The notes beneath the pieces were generated by a model. It worked only from the letters and a program-made list of their open reading frames with translations, had not been told where the DNA came from and did not search any database. DNA of 64,000 nt from Macrophomina tecta (taxonomy: Eukaryota; Ascomycota; Dothideomycetes; Botryosphaeriales; Botryosphaeriaceae): positions 1-64,000 of the forward strand of contig JAKSGN010000006.1 in the NCBI GenBank assembly GCA_024180945.1. The letters run 5' to 3'. Both the position numbers and the translations under genes were made by a program. Every line of letters starts with the position of its first letter. Position 1 is the first letter of the stretch. Shown piece after piece: positions 36,040 to 46,950 of the stretch.

Positions 36040-37758
36040 ATGGACCGAGCCAGCCAGGTGCTGGCGCAAGTCCTCCCTCCAGACGTACCTAGAACATATG
36101 CTGCCCTAGCAGAACGGGGCGATGTCCCTCTCTATACCCTCCATCATCGTGCACACGGACGTCGTTCGAGAGAGGAACAGGCCCAAAGCCAGCAATACCT
36201 CACCCCAGAGGAAGAGAGAGCCATCGTTAGGTTTTTGTTGCTAATGGCCAATCTCGGGCAACCTGTACGAATAAAGTTTATACCTTCGCTAGCCTTTAGT
36301 GTCGCCCGCCAGCGGTCCACGACGGATAAACCAATCAAACCTCCAGGCAAGAACTGGCCTCGAGCCTTCGAAAAACGGCATCCTGAGCTCAAAGCAAGAA
36401 GAGTCAGGGCGATTGACTGGAAGCGTCACGGGAATAACATACATGATAAGATCACTGAGTGGTTTGAGGTGATTGGAAAGGTACTACAGGATCTGGCCAT
36501 TCTGCCGGAAAATGTTTATAACATGGACGAGACGGGCGTCATGCTGAGCATGCTCGGCTCGGTCAAAGTTCTTGTGAGCAAGGACGACTTGCGAGATTAT
36601 AGAGGCGCGGGTGTTAAGCGGACAATGGTGACTGCTATTGAGTGCGTAAGTGCTGACGGTAGGTCGCTGCTCCCCCTTGTGATCTGGCCGGCTTCAACCC
36701 ACCGGAGCAACTGGACCGCGTTCCCAACCCCTGGATGGCATTATGCGCATTCCGAAAACGGATACAATGACTCTAAGATCAGCTTAGAGTGGCTTAAACG
36801 TGTTTTTGATCCCCAAACCAGAGAACGGGCTAACCAGAAACCGCGGGTTCTGATATGCGACGGTTTTGGGACACATGAGACGCTCGAGATCTTGGAGTTC
36901 TGCTTTGAAAACGACATCATCCTCTGTCGTCTTCCCTCTCACACCTCCCACAAGCTCCAGCCATGTGATGTCGGAGTCTTCGCGCCCTTGAAGACAGCCT
37001 ATCGCGGCCAGGTTGAGCGACTGAATCGAGGAGGTTTAAATATAGTCGGCAAGGAGCATTTCACTTCTCTTTACGGGCCTGCAAGGGAAAGGGCGTTGAC
37101 CAAGAGGAATATCAAAGCCGGGTGGGCCGCAACTGGTCTGTTTCCGTTCAACCCAGAGAGAGTACTCAGAGATACACCGAAGCCCCCGCCTGAACTTACC
37201 GTTCCGAAAGCCGACGAGGTGATATCTTGTCCACAAGACGATGTACTGCAAACATCTGTAACGCCTGTAACGCCTGTAACCCCAGTAACCCCAGTGACTG
37301 CAGAGGCTCTCACGTCATTGCATGATCTGATCAAGCAGGATGCTCATGCACTTGATTCGACGAGCAAACATCGTCTACAGGGGCACGTGCAGAAACTCGC
37401 AAGTGCTGCCCGAATATCCTTCGCCGAATGTGCCCTTCTTAAGGACCAAAATCGGTTTCTGTTGAAAATAAACAACGAAGCCAAAGTTCGCCGATCAACC
37501 AGGTCTGTAGTCCTAGGAAAGGCGAAGGTGATGAGCTATGAGGACCTCGAGGAGGCACGAGCGAAGCGTGCTGCGAAAGAGGAAGCTACCGCAGGCAAGG
37601 ATAAGGGTAAGGAAAAACGCGGTCGTAAGCGGAAGAGTCTTGCGCCAGAGGCGAGCTCGCCACAGCCAAAGGCCCAAGTGGCGCGGCTGAGCGAAGCGCC
37701 AGAGCCGGTGAAGGCCCCAGTAGTGCCATGGAGGGCCCCAATGGCGCGGATGTATTAG
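36040..37758 (+). CDS. Pogo/Fot-like DDE transposase
   Basis: The ATG at 36040 gives 572 aa, and the frame is open 93 bases further upstream. After the DNA-binding half, with the HTH region around YLTPEEERAIVRF and KNWPRAFEKRHPELKARR, the DDE_1 catalytic domain shows D1 in YNMDETG, D2 in LICDGFGTHET and D3 in SHKLQPCDVGVFAPLK. The C-terminus has a VTP repeat (from GTAACGCCT-type DNA units near 37255-37290), then a basic K/R-rich segment. It moves a Tc1/mariner-superfamily element that targets TA. I could not find matching terminal inverted repeats. The coding frame is undamaged, so it could be active or domesticated. Confidence 0.88.
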   Translation: MDRASQVLAQVLPPDVPRTYAALAERGDVPLYTLHHRAHGRRSREEQAQSQQYLTPEEERAIVRFLLLMANLGQPVRIKFIPSLAFSVARQRSTTDKPIKPPGKNWPRAFEKRHPELKARRVRAIDWKRHGNNIHDKITEWFEVIGKVLQDLAILPENVYNMDETGVMLSMLGSVKVLVSKDDLRDYRGAGVKRTMVTAIECVSADGRSLLPLVIWPASTHRSNWTAFPTPGWHYAHSENGYNDSKISLEWLKRVFDPQTRERANQKPRVLICDGFGTHETLEILEFCFENDIILCRLPSHTSHKLQPCDVGVFAPLKTAYRGQVERLNRGGLNIVGKEHFTSLYGPARERALTKRNIKAGWAATGLFPFNPERVLRDTPKPPPELTVPKADEVISCPQDDVLQTSVTPVTPVTPVTPVTAEALTSLHDLIKQDAHALDSTSKHRLQGHVQKLASAARISFAECALLKDQNRFLLKINNEAKVRRSTRSVVLGKAKVMSYEDLEEARAKRAAKEEATAGKDKGKEKRGRKRKSLAPEASSPQPKAQVARLSEAPEPVKAPVVPWRAPMARMY

Positions 37759-38805
37759 GACAGTGTTGTTTCCAACTTGCTCCAGGAGTGATCTTACACT
37801 AGGAGCTGTTAATACAGTGAATGCCACTTCAAGATATGCCTAGTGGTTATTAATGCCTGTTAGAATATATGCATATTAGCCCTCACTAGTAATAATGCGG
37901 CGTCGCACTTTTGCCAGTCCAATATTGTCATTTGCTGACTGCTTCGAAGTCCGAGCGTCTGCACAGCCATAGGCCTGATAGCCACAAGCTTAGCTAACTG
38001 GATGGCACTGTAAATTACATTGTAATTATTACATGGAACTTGCGAGGTCATCTCGCAACAGCCGTAATTAGTGATCGCTTCGGCTAGAGGTACTGATAAG
38101 CGTGGCGACCTTGGATGAATTTGCGCGCCGTAGCAGGCATAATGCTGATAATAACTTCCCCGCATCGAAGTAAGGTTCCGAGGGTCGGATAACACCATTT
38201 TTGAGTATTATAGGGTGGCAAGAGCTTAGCAGTAGTGCTATAGAGAAAGAACTCTAATACGCTACAAGAGGAGGCTCTTTGTAAATCAGGCGCGAAGGCG
38301 ACGATCTCTAAGGTAATTTTTAGATAAAAAGTGTCCTAGATATTTAGGAGTAACCAAAGCACACTATCTACATATAATTATGTTAAATATTAACACGTGC
38401 AGAGATTTTGCGTTCCTTGAAGTTGAAGTACCCCTCAAATTTCTCGGCGCGGTGGGTTTCTCGCCGCGAAGGGAGGGACGTTAGAGCGAAAGGGGGTCGG
38501 GCAATCTCCTCCCCAGTATTGTTTTCCAGGTCAGCTACTCCTTCTATGCCTTCCTCGCTAGATTTTGCTACACACAAGGGGTGAAGAGGTCCTGTGGCGG
38601 AGGTATCCTCCTCGATTTTCGGCCCCGCCCAAGTGTTGGTATATTTAGCTATCACGTGTTTCAGGCTTACCACATGTAGCTAGCTCTATAGCTGGAGGAT
38701 AAGGGGCACCTCCTGGGCCGCCCTCCTCCAACACCATGCCAATTCTTGCCTTCATTACTGAATAAACTGTCAATGCACATTTTCCAACACCAAGATTGCA
38801 TGCAT
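37759..38805. other. Intergenic stretch, no gene recognised
   Basis: AT-rich, with short unrelated open frames. It may include the 3' end of the pogo element. Confidence 0.45.
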
Positions 38806-40958
38806 CTAGCTAGCCTATACGTTTCTCTAATATATCTTCGCGGACTACGGGATACCGGAAGTATTAGTTTCGGATAGGGATAAGCTAATAAGATTAGAAT
38901 TTTAGTAAACACTTATACGCTAACTTAGAGCAAAGAACAAGCTCTCTATAACGATATACGCGTAAACTAATAGCTAGATAGAACGGATAAACTAGACTCT
39001 CGAATAATACCTTCGCTATTATATTAACTATTTATAGGATGACTAGGCTATATAGCTATTTACGGTATAATTCTCCTATAATAGCGCTAAATAAGAGTTA
39101 ACTAACGTATCCCCGTTCTTTACTAACTATAGGTTTAAACTAGACGCGTATAGAGAAGCTATTCTAAGTAGAAAATTAGCCTAGAAAGGCGTTCTTAAGG
39201 CCGAGTAGCTAAGAGAACTATATAAAGCCATTAGTCTCGACCTCGAATACGTACGAATTATAATGTCTAAATACTATAATAGACGGCACTAGGCGGCACT
39301 AAATCTTAAAAGGGGGGATAAAGTATACCTCCTTATAAAAAATATTAAATCAAAGCGACCGAGCGATAAATTAGATTTTAAGAAAATCGGTCTATTCGAA
39401 ATTATAGAAAAACTTAGAGAAGTTACGTATCGACTTAAATTATCTAATACACGGATAAATTCTATCTTTTACGTAGTAATACTCGAGCTAGCACCGGAAA
39501 ACGCCACTATCCTAGAAACTTAGAAAGAGATTATACCGGAAAACCCTAATGCTAAAGAAGACTAGTACCTAGTTAAGAAGATTCTAGACTATAAATAGTT
39601 TAGTCGTTAGCTTAAATATCTCGTTAAATAGAAAGGTTACGGGAATAAAAATAACTAGTAGGTACTAAAGAACGATATATACCTAAACCTTATTATAGAG
39701 TTCTATCGCCAGAACCCTAACCTCCCGCGGAAATAGAGTCGCCCTAGAAAGACGAATCTATCCACAACTTAGCCCTAGACGGAAACGCAATCCTAGCTAC
39801 TAAATTAGGCGGAGGACCGCTAAAGCTTAAGAAACCCTTAATAATAGAAGGGCTCGGGGAACGCTTCGAAGTTAGTATGTTTTTGCTAGCTATACGTCGC
39901 CTATCGCGATTCTTCTTCTCGAGTTTCTTTAACTTCTTAATAGACGCTAGCTCGCGTTTAAATATTTTCTTTCGCTTACGCTTAAGAAGAGCGAGTTACT
40001 TCTTTAAGCGATAACGACGAGCGTATATCTTAGAATAACGCTTCTAGAGTCTTAACTTCTCTACTAAAATCTAACGCTTATTCTTATAAAGGCGCTTTAG
40101 CTAATCCTCTACCTTCTCTACTTCCGCGTTAATTTTCGCCCCTATAAAGGTTAGCCAGGACAGAGAACAAGCGGGAAAGATATATAGTCGTATTAAGAAA
40201 CTACTAAGTCGCATTTACGGTTCTTTAATAAATAGCGCTTATAGTGCCCCGAATCTAAGCTAATAAAATACTTTGTACTAGCGGCATAATAAGCGCTATA
40301 GGGGAAAGGTATCTCGTATTAATAGCGACTAACGAGCGCGTGGCGACGTTACGTTAAAGAAACCTTAGGTATAATAAGCGAAAGACACGGAAGAAAGCGA
40401 AGGTCACCTACTAAGAACTTATATACGTTATGGAATCTTTCGGGCCGAAGGACCTAAAAGAGGGGATAGTATTACGGCGCAGCCTCTATAGGGTTAGGAA
40501 ATAGTAGGATAAGGTAGTAAGTAGAAAGCTCGGGTGCGGCGTAAAAAGGACCCACGCGCGCTTACGTAAAGTACGTAACGCTAAGATAGTACTCTTACTA
40601 CTCCGAAGGCGCTCGGACTAGAATACTATAGAGTACCTAGAGTAGAATAAGCTGCTCTGTCTACTCTTAAGGTCACCGCCCTCCCGAGGGATAGAGTAGA
40701 CAGATTAGGAACTAGATTATAGATACTTTTCTACTAGTATATAAACTACGCTCTTTAGATAGCTTTAACCTTCGTGGTTAACTTTAATAATAATTTAGTA
40801 TATTGTTAGTAACACGGCCTTCGCACGTAGTGCTTAGTTTTATTACGTGTTCGACTTGCTCTTACCCTCTTCTTGTACCTACTTAAGGAAAACCCCCTCG
40901 ATAGGTTTTCTCCCTCTTTGGTGTTTGGATCCTTAGAGGCAGAGGCCCGCTCGTTACA
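38806..40958 (+). pseudogene. RIP-destroyed gypsy copy (integrase part to 3' LTR)
   Basis: From about 38806 the sequence follows the intact element's integrase (FADHGMPEVLVSDRDKL region), chromodomain and tail, in the plus orientation. The dominant difference is G to A and C to T at TpG and CpA sites, giving TAG/TAA for TGG, CAG and CAA. The 5' half is absent. It ends in a mutated LTR. It is a close relative of the family at 8920-16676 and a clear record of RIP. Confidence 0.9.
40470..40958 (+). repeat. RIP-mutated gypsy 3' LTR
   Basis: Starts TATTACGGCGCAGCC (the intact LTR starts TGTTACGG) after a GAGGGGATAG polypurine remnant, and ends CGCTCGTTACA. It is about 50 bp longer than the intact LTR. 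Confidence 0.85.
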
Positions 40959-41321
40959 ATAAGTTGCTGAGCCGAATGTATAATTGCGCAGCTTTTCCCG
41001 TCGGCTAGATTTTATGCAAGATTATAATTGACACGGGCCCTTTGAGACGTGTCAACCCTAGTGAGTCGCCCGGCCAATCCACTCCTATTTATTTATTTAT
41101 TTATTTATTTAGTTTAACGTCCTTCTTGAGTCAGAGACTATCAAAGACGGGCTTTAGAAGCCGTTTCTAGTTATACATTTTCTAGAGGCTCCTTGTAAAA
41201 GAAGCATTCTAGGAGAGCACAAGGAATAGTAGACTTAAAAGCCAAACGAGAGGCAGGCCTCTAAGGAGATAGTATAAGAGAATAGTAATAGAAAACAAAG
41301 GAGTGTAAGCGTCGGACGTAT

Positions 41322-44300
41322 TTAAACCCCGTCGGGCGTGTTGTTAAGAATCCACCGGCGCGTAGATATCTTGGTTTTTCTAAGAAACTCAGCTGTTGCT
41401 TGAGCGCCTTTATTTGTAGTGAATAGGTCCGTAAGATTAAGAATAGGTTTCTCCAGAGCGTCTTTTATAGAGAGCCTTTCAGCTCTATATAAATAACAGT
41501 CTAAGAGGAGATGTCTCGGTGTTTGCTTTGCCGTACCAGAGCAGTAGCATCTATCATCCTCTACATGGTTAAAACGGTAGAGATAGGACTTGAAGTACCC
41601 GTGTCCAATCTTCAGCTGGTAGAAGGAGGAAGCTGTTTCCCTTACTGTAGTAGGGGCGATCAGCTTCCTCTTTATCTTCCAGGTAAATGCTTTACTGTAG
41701 GCTGAGCTGGGAACTGATAAGAGCTGGCTTTTCCACTCGTTGTAGAGAACTTCTTTTAGTTGCATTCCGTAGAATGCAACAGAAGTGTCTTCTGTTGTAG
41801 GGGGGATTAACGTTGCTTGTTTAGCAAGTCTGTCGGCCTCCTCATTTCCGTGCACGTTGACGTGCCCCGGAACCCATTCAACCGTGACTTTGTTGTCCCT
41901 GTCTCTTAGCTGCCTGGCAGCGTGAATTGCCCGTTGCTGCCACCGTTGGCCAGGCGTGTTGTTAGGGTGTTTGAGCCTCAAGAGTGCAGCCTGGTTATCC
42001 GCAAAGACTCTTATATCTTTTGACTTGTACCCATGTTTGTTGGCTAGCTCAAGGGCAGTGGTTATGCCATCAAGTTCACCGTTATAAACGAGAGCGTTGG
42101 GACCAATATTCTTAGTAGCTCTTACTTGGATTTTGTCTCTGGATTGGCTGTAATCTAACAGTACCACTCCAACACCTATTCCCATTCCCTGAGGAAGTGA
42201 TGAGGCATCAGAGTAGAGAGCTATAAGATTGTCCGGGGCCTCTGCCAACGCTTTTGAGTGCTCAGTAGCAGCATCTGCTTTGCTTAAGGTGGAGATCTCT
42301 GTATTGTAGGGAGTGTACCCGGCCCATGGTGGGTAGAGAAATGGATCGACTTTCTCTATATCCCTGGGGATCGAGCGTAGTGTATCCTTAATTCTCTCTA
42401 GCCGTGTAGCTGGGCTGTTCTCTCTAGATTCTAGATTGATCTTGTCGAGTTCTTTCCGTACTGGATGGTTTTCTCCGAGTTGGCTGATTCTTAATGCGTA
42501 CTTCCGGAGGGTAGCATTTAGTCGTAGCTCTGGCGGAGGTATTGCAGCCTCTACTTCCATTGGTTTAATAGGGGCAGTCTTGAACACTCCTAGGATCTTC
42601 CGTAGGGCAAGGTTTTGGAGGAGGTTGTGTTGTCTTTTAACTGCCCACTGGTTGTTCCAGTATAGTTGGCAGCCAAAGTCGGCTACGCTTACAACACAAG
42701 CGTTATAGAGTTGTCTAATTGCATAGGGAGAAAGTCCCCGTTCAACATTAGCTAGCCTTGAGAGGCGTTGGAAGGTAGATCTTGCTTGACTTATTCTTAT
42801 AGAAACGTGTTCTTTAAAAGTAAGCAGCGGGTCAAAGAAAATACCTAGCCATCGTACAAGATTCTGGGGCTTCTTCACCTGGCCATCCGGTAGAACAAGA
42901 GATGAGGAGGTTGCTTCTTTAGATCTACTAAAGTGAAGTAGCTCTGTTTTATCCAGGTCAAAGGCAACGCCCTTTTCTTTACCACGTTTGTAGAGCTCTC
43001 TTATCTCCTCTTGTAGTATTTTAACGTTGCGTTTAAAGCTGCTGGAGCTAGCTATTACTGCAATATCATCTATGTAGGAGAGGTAGACAACTTTATGAGA
43101 GGGGAAGAGCTCTCGGAGGTAGATAAGGAAGAGTATTGGTGAAACAGGGCTCCCTTGCGGAATACCTGTCTCAATCGGGCTGAACTCTTCCTCCTCTCCA
43201 TTAAACGCAAGCCGTAGTTGTCGTTTATTTAGGAAAGATCTGATCCACGCGAGAAGATTGAGTGGAAGGCCTATTTTTGCCATGATAGTAAGGAGTTGTT
43301 CTTGAGCAACGTGATCAAAGGCACCTTTTACATCAAGGAATACTACTGATGTTTTACGTTTTACTCGTCGGTTCTCTTCTACCTTATTAGCTAGTAATAA
43401 GGCAGCGTCAATAGCAGATTTCTTTAGCCTTCCCCCAATTTGAGAGGGATCTAGAAGGTGTGTTGTCTCTGCTAGATAACTCAGACGTTTGGCCGTGATT
43501 CGTTCTAATATCTTCCCAAGACAGTTGAGCAAGCTGATGACCCGGTAGGACTTGGGAGCATGTATATCTGGCTTGTTCTTGCTGAGAATTGCGCCTGTTG
43601 CTTCTCTCCAGCATAGCGGGTGGTATCCATAGCTGAATAGAGTACTGAACACCTTGTAGAAGGCTTGTGGGGCTGCTTTATACGCCTGGATAATGATCTC
43701 TTGCGTTATAGTATCAGGCCCTGGGGTTTTCCCCTTTATTTGAGTGGAGCATGCTTGTTCAAGTTCTGCTTCCTTTAGGAGGGGCCAGTCCCAGTTTGTG
43801 GGATTGTATTCCTCCCAGTTGAATGGTAGTGCCTGTGGAGGTTTTGGGAATAAACCTGTACGGAGGGCAGAACACTTCCCCTTAAAGCTATCTTCTAGTA
43901 CCGCATTTGGGGCTCGGATTTCAGGGATCCTTACCTCCCTCCGTGGCTTAGTGTATGACATTGCTTTGTAGATTGACGTTGGGGTCTCCTTAGAGAGAAA
44001 GTTGTTCCAGTGTTCGCGTTTTGCTTGTTTCACCGCCTGTAGAAAGGTGTTCCGGGACTCAAGGTATGCCTTTATGCTAGTAGCGGTGGGGTTCCGTCTG
44101 TTATTACGTGTTTTTTGTCCTAGGTCTAGCCGTAGGTTGTAGAGCTCGTCTGTCCACCATGATTTAAAGCGAGGCCCCAGTTTGAGTTTGGGGATAGTAA
44201 GTTCTGCAGCATAGGTAATGGCTTTAGTCAAGCTACTACCTAGATTATTAAGTGCTGGGACTGATAACGTATTGCCCCCTGCTATATCCTGAGAGAGGGT

Positions 44301-45152
44301 AGAGGGGCTTAGCTGCTCTATATCTAAGAGTACGCTTGGAAGGAGTTGCTCTATCTTCTCCCGGAATAGATTAGAGAATTCCGACCAGTTGGCCTTCCTA
44401 GTATTGAACCGGGTGGTAGGCTGTGCTGGGGAGCTCGTAGGAGGCTCCATTGGACTAATAGAAAAGAAGATTGGGTAGTGGTCTGAGCCAAGGTCTTGAA
44501 TGACTTTCCACCCTTCTATCCTGTCTTCTAATTCTCTAGTTGCCAGGGTAAGATCGATAGTAGTTTCTCTACTAAGATGGCTACGGTGGAAGGTGCCTCT
44601 ACCTATCTTATTGAGTAGACTAAGGTTGTTATCTTCGATCCATTGGATGAGCTGGGGAGCCCTGCTATCTGGGCTAGATCGTGGATCCCACCACGGGTGG
44701 TGTGTGTTGAAATCTCCGGCTATGATAGTCGGTGTGGTTATACTATAGTAACTAAGGACGCGTTCTATAGTATAGAGAGACCCTGCTTCCTCTTGGTCCA
44801 CTTGATTGTAGAGGTTTAGGAGCTGGAATTTAGAGTTCTGCTGGATAATCTCAAGTAGTAGTATATCGGGACTAGCAAAGAGATCGGCCTTGTAGTTAAC
44901 CTGGGTTTCCCTCAGAAACCGTGAGATATAGGTTAACGTACGAGGCCTTAAACCAGGAGGAGTAACCGGGAGAATTTGACCAAAGGATGGATGGTTGATA
45001 GAGCGGTTTTCAGAGGGATTAGGGGAGATGAGAACCCAAGGTTCTTGAATAAGAATCAGGTCAACTTTTATCTCAACTGCGTAGTTCAGGATTGCCTCGG
45101 TAACCGAGGAATTCCTATTAACATTGGCTTGCAGTATTCTAATAGATCCCAT
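41322..45152 (-). CDS. LINE ORF2: endonuclease, reverse transcriptase, RNase H
   Basis: The ATG at 45152 gives 1276 aa. An apurinic-like endonuclease domain is at residues 1-230 (ILQANVNRNSS, LILIQEPW, IIAGDFNTHHPWWD, DLGSDHYPI). The reverse transcriptase is at about 500-770 (FLDVKGAFDHV, GIPQGSPVSPILFLIYL, LSYIDDIAVIAS). RNase H is at about 1000-1130 (LIALYSDASS, VYNGELDGI, VPGHVNVHGNEEADRLA). A C-terminal CYCSGTAKQTPRHLLLDC zinc motif follows. This order is that of the Tad clade. Its start codon overlaps the ORF1 stop as TAATG, pointing to termination-reinitiation. Confidence 0.95.
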   Translation of the reverse strand: MGSIRILQANVNRNSSVTEAILNYAVEIKVDLILIQEPWVLISPNPSENRSINHPSFGQILPVTPPGLRPRTLTYISRFLRETQVNYKADLFASPDILLLEIIQQNSKFQLLNLYNQVDQEEAGSLYTIERVLSYYSITTPTIIAGDFNTHHPWWDPRSSPDSRAPQLIQWIEDNNLSLLNKIGRGTFHRSHLSRETTIDLTLATRELEDRIEGWKVIQDLGSDHYPIFFSISPMEPPTSSPAQPTTRFNTRKANWSEFSNLFREKIEQLLPSVLLDIEQLSPSTLSQDIAGGNTLSVPALNNLGSSLTKAITYAAELTIPKLKLGPRFKSWWTDELYNLRLDLGQKTRNNRRNPTATSIKAYLESRNTFLQAVKQAKREHWNNFLSKETPTSIYKAMSYTKPRREVRIPEIRAPNAVLEDSFKGKCSALRTGLFPKPPQALPFNWEEYNPTNWDWPLLKEAELEQACSTQIKGKTPGPDTITQEIIIQAYKAAPQAFYKVFSTLFSYGYHPLCWREATGAILSKNKPDIHAPKSYRVISLLNCLGKILERITAKRLSYLAETTHLLDPSQIGGRLKKSAIDAALLLANKVEENRRVKRKTSVVFLDVKGAFDHVAQEQLLTIMAKIGLPLNLLAWIRSFLNKRQLRLAFNGEEEEFSPIETGIPQGSPVSPILFLIYLRELFPSHKVVYLSYIDDIAVIASSSSFKRNVKILQEEIRELYKRGKEKGVAFDLDKTELLHFSRSKEATSSSLVLPDGQVKKPQNLVRWLGIFFDPLLTFKEHVSIRISQARSTFQRLSRLANVERGLSPYAIRQLYNACVVSVADFGCQLYWNNQWAVKRQHNLLQNLALRKILGVFKTAPIKPMEVEAAIPPPELRLNATLRKYALRISQLGENHPVRKELDKINLESRENSPATRLERIKDTLRSIPRDIEKVDPFLYPPWAGYTPYNTEISTLSKADAATEHSKALAEAPDNLIALYSDASSLPQGMGIGVGVVLLDYSQSRDKIQVRATKNIGPNALVYNGELDGITTALELANKHGYKSKDIRVFADNQAALLRLKHPNNTPGQRWQQRAIHAARQLRDRDNKVTVEWVPGHVNVHGNEEADRLAKQATLIPPTTEDTSVAFYGMQLKEVLYNEWKSQLLSVPSSAYSKAFTWKIKRKLIAPTTVRETASSFYQLKIGHGYFKSYLYRFNHVEDDRCYCSGTAKQTPRHLLLDCYLYRAERLSIKDALEKPILNLTDLFTTNKGAQATAEFLRKTKISTRRWILNNTPDGV

Positions 45153-46516
45153 TAGGAAGATGTCTGCTTCCTAGTATTGGAGGTTCTAGGTCCATGCAGC
45201 TTCTCTGCCTTACAGCTAACTCCAAAGAGTGATAGCCTTGAGGATATAGCCTTGCGGGCCTCGTTCTCTGTGCTGAAGGCAATAACAATTGAACCTCCCT
45301 GTTGTGTTAGTCGTTTGGCTTCTGAGGTGAGCCAGTACGGTTCCCCAATTGCTGTAAGACCAGAGTTGAAGGTCTTAATTTCTTCCTTAACTAAGGAGGA
45401 GAATTCTTCTCGTGAGAAGGTATTGAGGTCAGCTGTTGGGATTCCATGAACAGCAACCTTATACCATGGTTTATTCTCTATAATAGAGACCGTAGGTATA
45501 ACCGAGTCAATGATTTTCTTATTCTTGAGGAGGAAGTCGGCTGAGTAGCTTTCAGTTACCGTAAGAACAAGGTTCCCTTTCTCTGAGATTGAGGCAGCAG
45601 AGATTACAGTTGGCTTTTTTGAGTATGCTATCGAGAATGCCTTGTTAAAAGCGTTTCTCATGGCGAAGGATGAGATCTCGCTAGGGCGGCTGACTAGGCG
45701 TAGAACTGCTTGCCGGGGGGGTTTCGTCTTCTTTCCTCCGGTTGGGGAGATGGTTGTCTTTGTTGTCTGTGAGGGGTTCTTCCGGGCGATTGTTGTCCAC
45801 TCCTGGCTATTGGTAGCGGCAATAGAAGCGTCGTTGCTCGTGGGGGAATTTGCTAGGGGAAGGATAGGATTGGGAGGCTGTGGAATATGTATAGACGTGG
45901 GAGGGGCAGCTGGTAGCTTGTTCAGTTCCCTTGTCCGGTTGGCTAGAGCCCTTGATGTGTTCTCTAGAGATCGGACTTGGGTGGCAAGGATTGACTTTGC
46001 CTTATCGAGTATACCTCCCTCTGTGTACTCCCTAAAGATCTGTAAGAGGTCTAGGATTTTCCGGTTCTTCTCTAGGTCTTCTTCGAGGTTTGCTGCTTTC
46101 AAAAGGCAGTCAAGTGCTCCTTCAAGGGCAGCGTCCACTGTTGTAAAGACACCAAATCGTGCTCTCTTTTTCTGGCCTTCCTTTGTGTGCACTGTGAAGA
46201 GTGTCGTGGGAGGCATAGTAGCGAGAGATGGGCTACGAGTAGTTCTAGTAGGAGTAGACTCTATCGTGATAGCCGGGCGTTTGAGTGGGTTGCCTATAGG
46301 GTGCTGTGCATCTTGTTGTGGGGTAACCGGGAGGGGTGGGGCTTGGGGGGAGTCTTGAGCAGTTGGGATATCTATCATCTCATGGTCGGTAGACGTTTGT
46401 CCTGGGAGGTTTTCCTGGTATTCTCGCTCCGGTGTTGGGCATCTGGAGGGAATAGGGGAGCCTAGTATGATAGGCCCCCACTCCTTGTCCCCGTGTGGGG
46501 GAGGGTCGGGTTGGTC
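45152..46516 (-). CDS. LINE ORF1 (gag-like protein)
   Basis: The first ATG in frame is at 46516 (MDQPDPPPHGDKEW), giving about 454 aa. The frame is open back to 46645 but without an ATG. The N-terminal third is Pro/Thr-rich. A helical region follows (AANLEEDLEKNRKILDLLQIFREY), then an RRM-like/gag core (AVLRLVSRPSEISSFAMRNAFNKAF, WYKVAVHGIPTADL). No CCHC knuckle is visible at the C-terminus. It should bind LINE RNA. The stop overlaps the ORF2 start by one base. Confidence 0.88.
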   Translation of the reverse strand, partial: DQPDPPPHGDKEWGPIILGSPIPSRCPTPEREYQENLPGQTSTDHEMIDIPTAQDSPQAPPLPVTPQQDAQHPIGNPLKRPAITIESTPTRTTRSPSLATMPPTTLFTVHTKEGQKKRARFGVFTTVDAALEGALDCLLKAANLEEDLEKNRKILDLLQIFREYTEGGILDKAKSILATQVRSLENTSRALANRTRELNKLPAAPPTSIHIPQPPNPILPLANSPTSNDASIAATNSQEWTTIARKNPSQTTKTTISPTGGKKTKPPRQAVLRLVSRPSEISSFAMRNAFNKAFSIAYSKKPTVISAASISEKGNLVLTVTESYSADFLLKNKKIIDSVIPTVSIIENKPWYKVAVHGIPTADLNTFSREEFSSLVKEEIKTFNSGLTAIGEPYWLTSEAKRLTQQGGSIVIAFSTENEARKAISSRLSLFGVSCKAEKLHGPRTSNTRKQTSS

Positions 46517-46950
46517 CATTATGCTGGAAGGGTCTAGGGAGTGCTTGGTAGGAGGCCCGTGTGTTGAGCTTTGACCAGGGGTCAAAATCTCTTCGGTGGT
46601 TGGCTGTGGGAGAGGCTCCACTGGAGGAGAGTGTTTAATTACTCGCTATCGGGAAGTCCAGTGGCGATGCAATTTTGATCCACTATTCCTTAGGGTGTTC
46701 TCTACTCTTGTTTCACGTGTGGTGCGATTTTGGCTCGTTCTGGTAGTGTGGTGGGGTTGCGGAGGCTGTAGTAGGTTGGGATCTATCCGTTTACCTCTTT
46801 CTCCTCATATCACGCAATAGCGCGTACGTCTACGAAGCTAGAATTCTGGATTCTAGCTAAGGGAGTCGAGCGCTTTCAAACGGTACCGGTCTTGGCGCGA
46901 TTCTCGAGGGTCGAATTCGAAGGTGGCGACGGGCTGAATCCACTCCTATT

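Larger units (their letters stand above)
41076..46950 (-). mobile_element. Full-length Tad-type LINE with 14-bp TSD
   Basis: AATCCACTCCTATT occurs at 41076-41089 and 46937-46950 and brackets the element as a target-site duplication. The 3' end is an (ATTT)n tract on the plus strand, (TAAA)n in sense, at about 41084-41111. Both ORFs are open over their full length. The 5' UTR (46622-46936) is short. A diverged 3' tail of the same family lies at 8158-8337. No RIP is visible, so the insertion is young. Confidence 0.92.
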
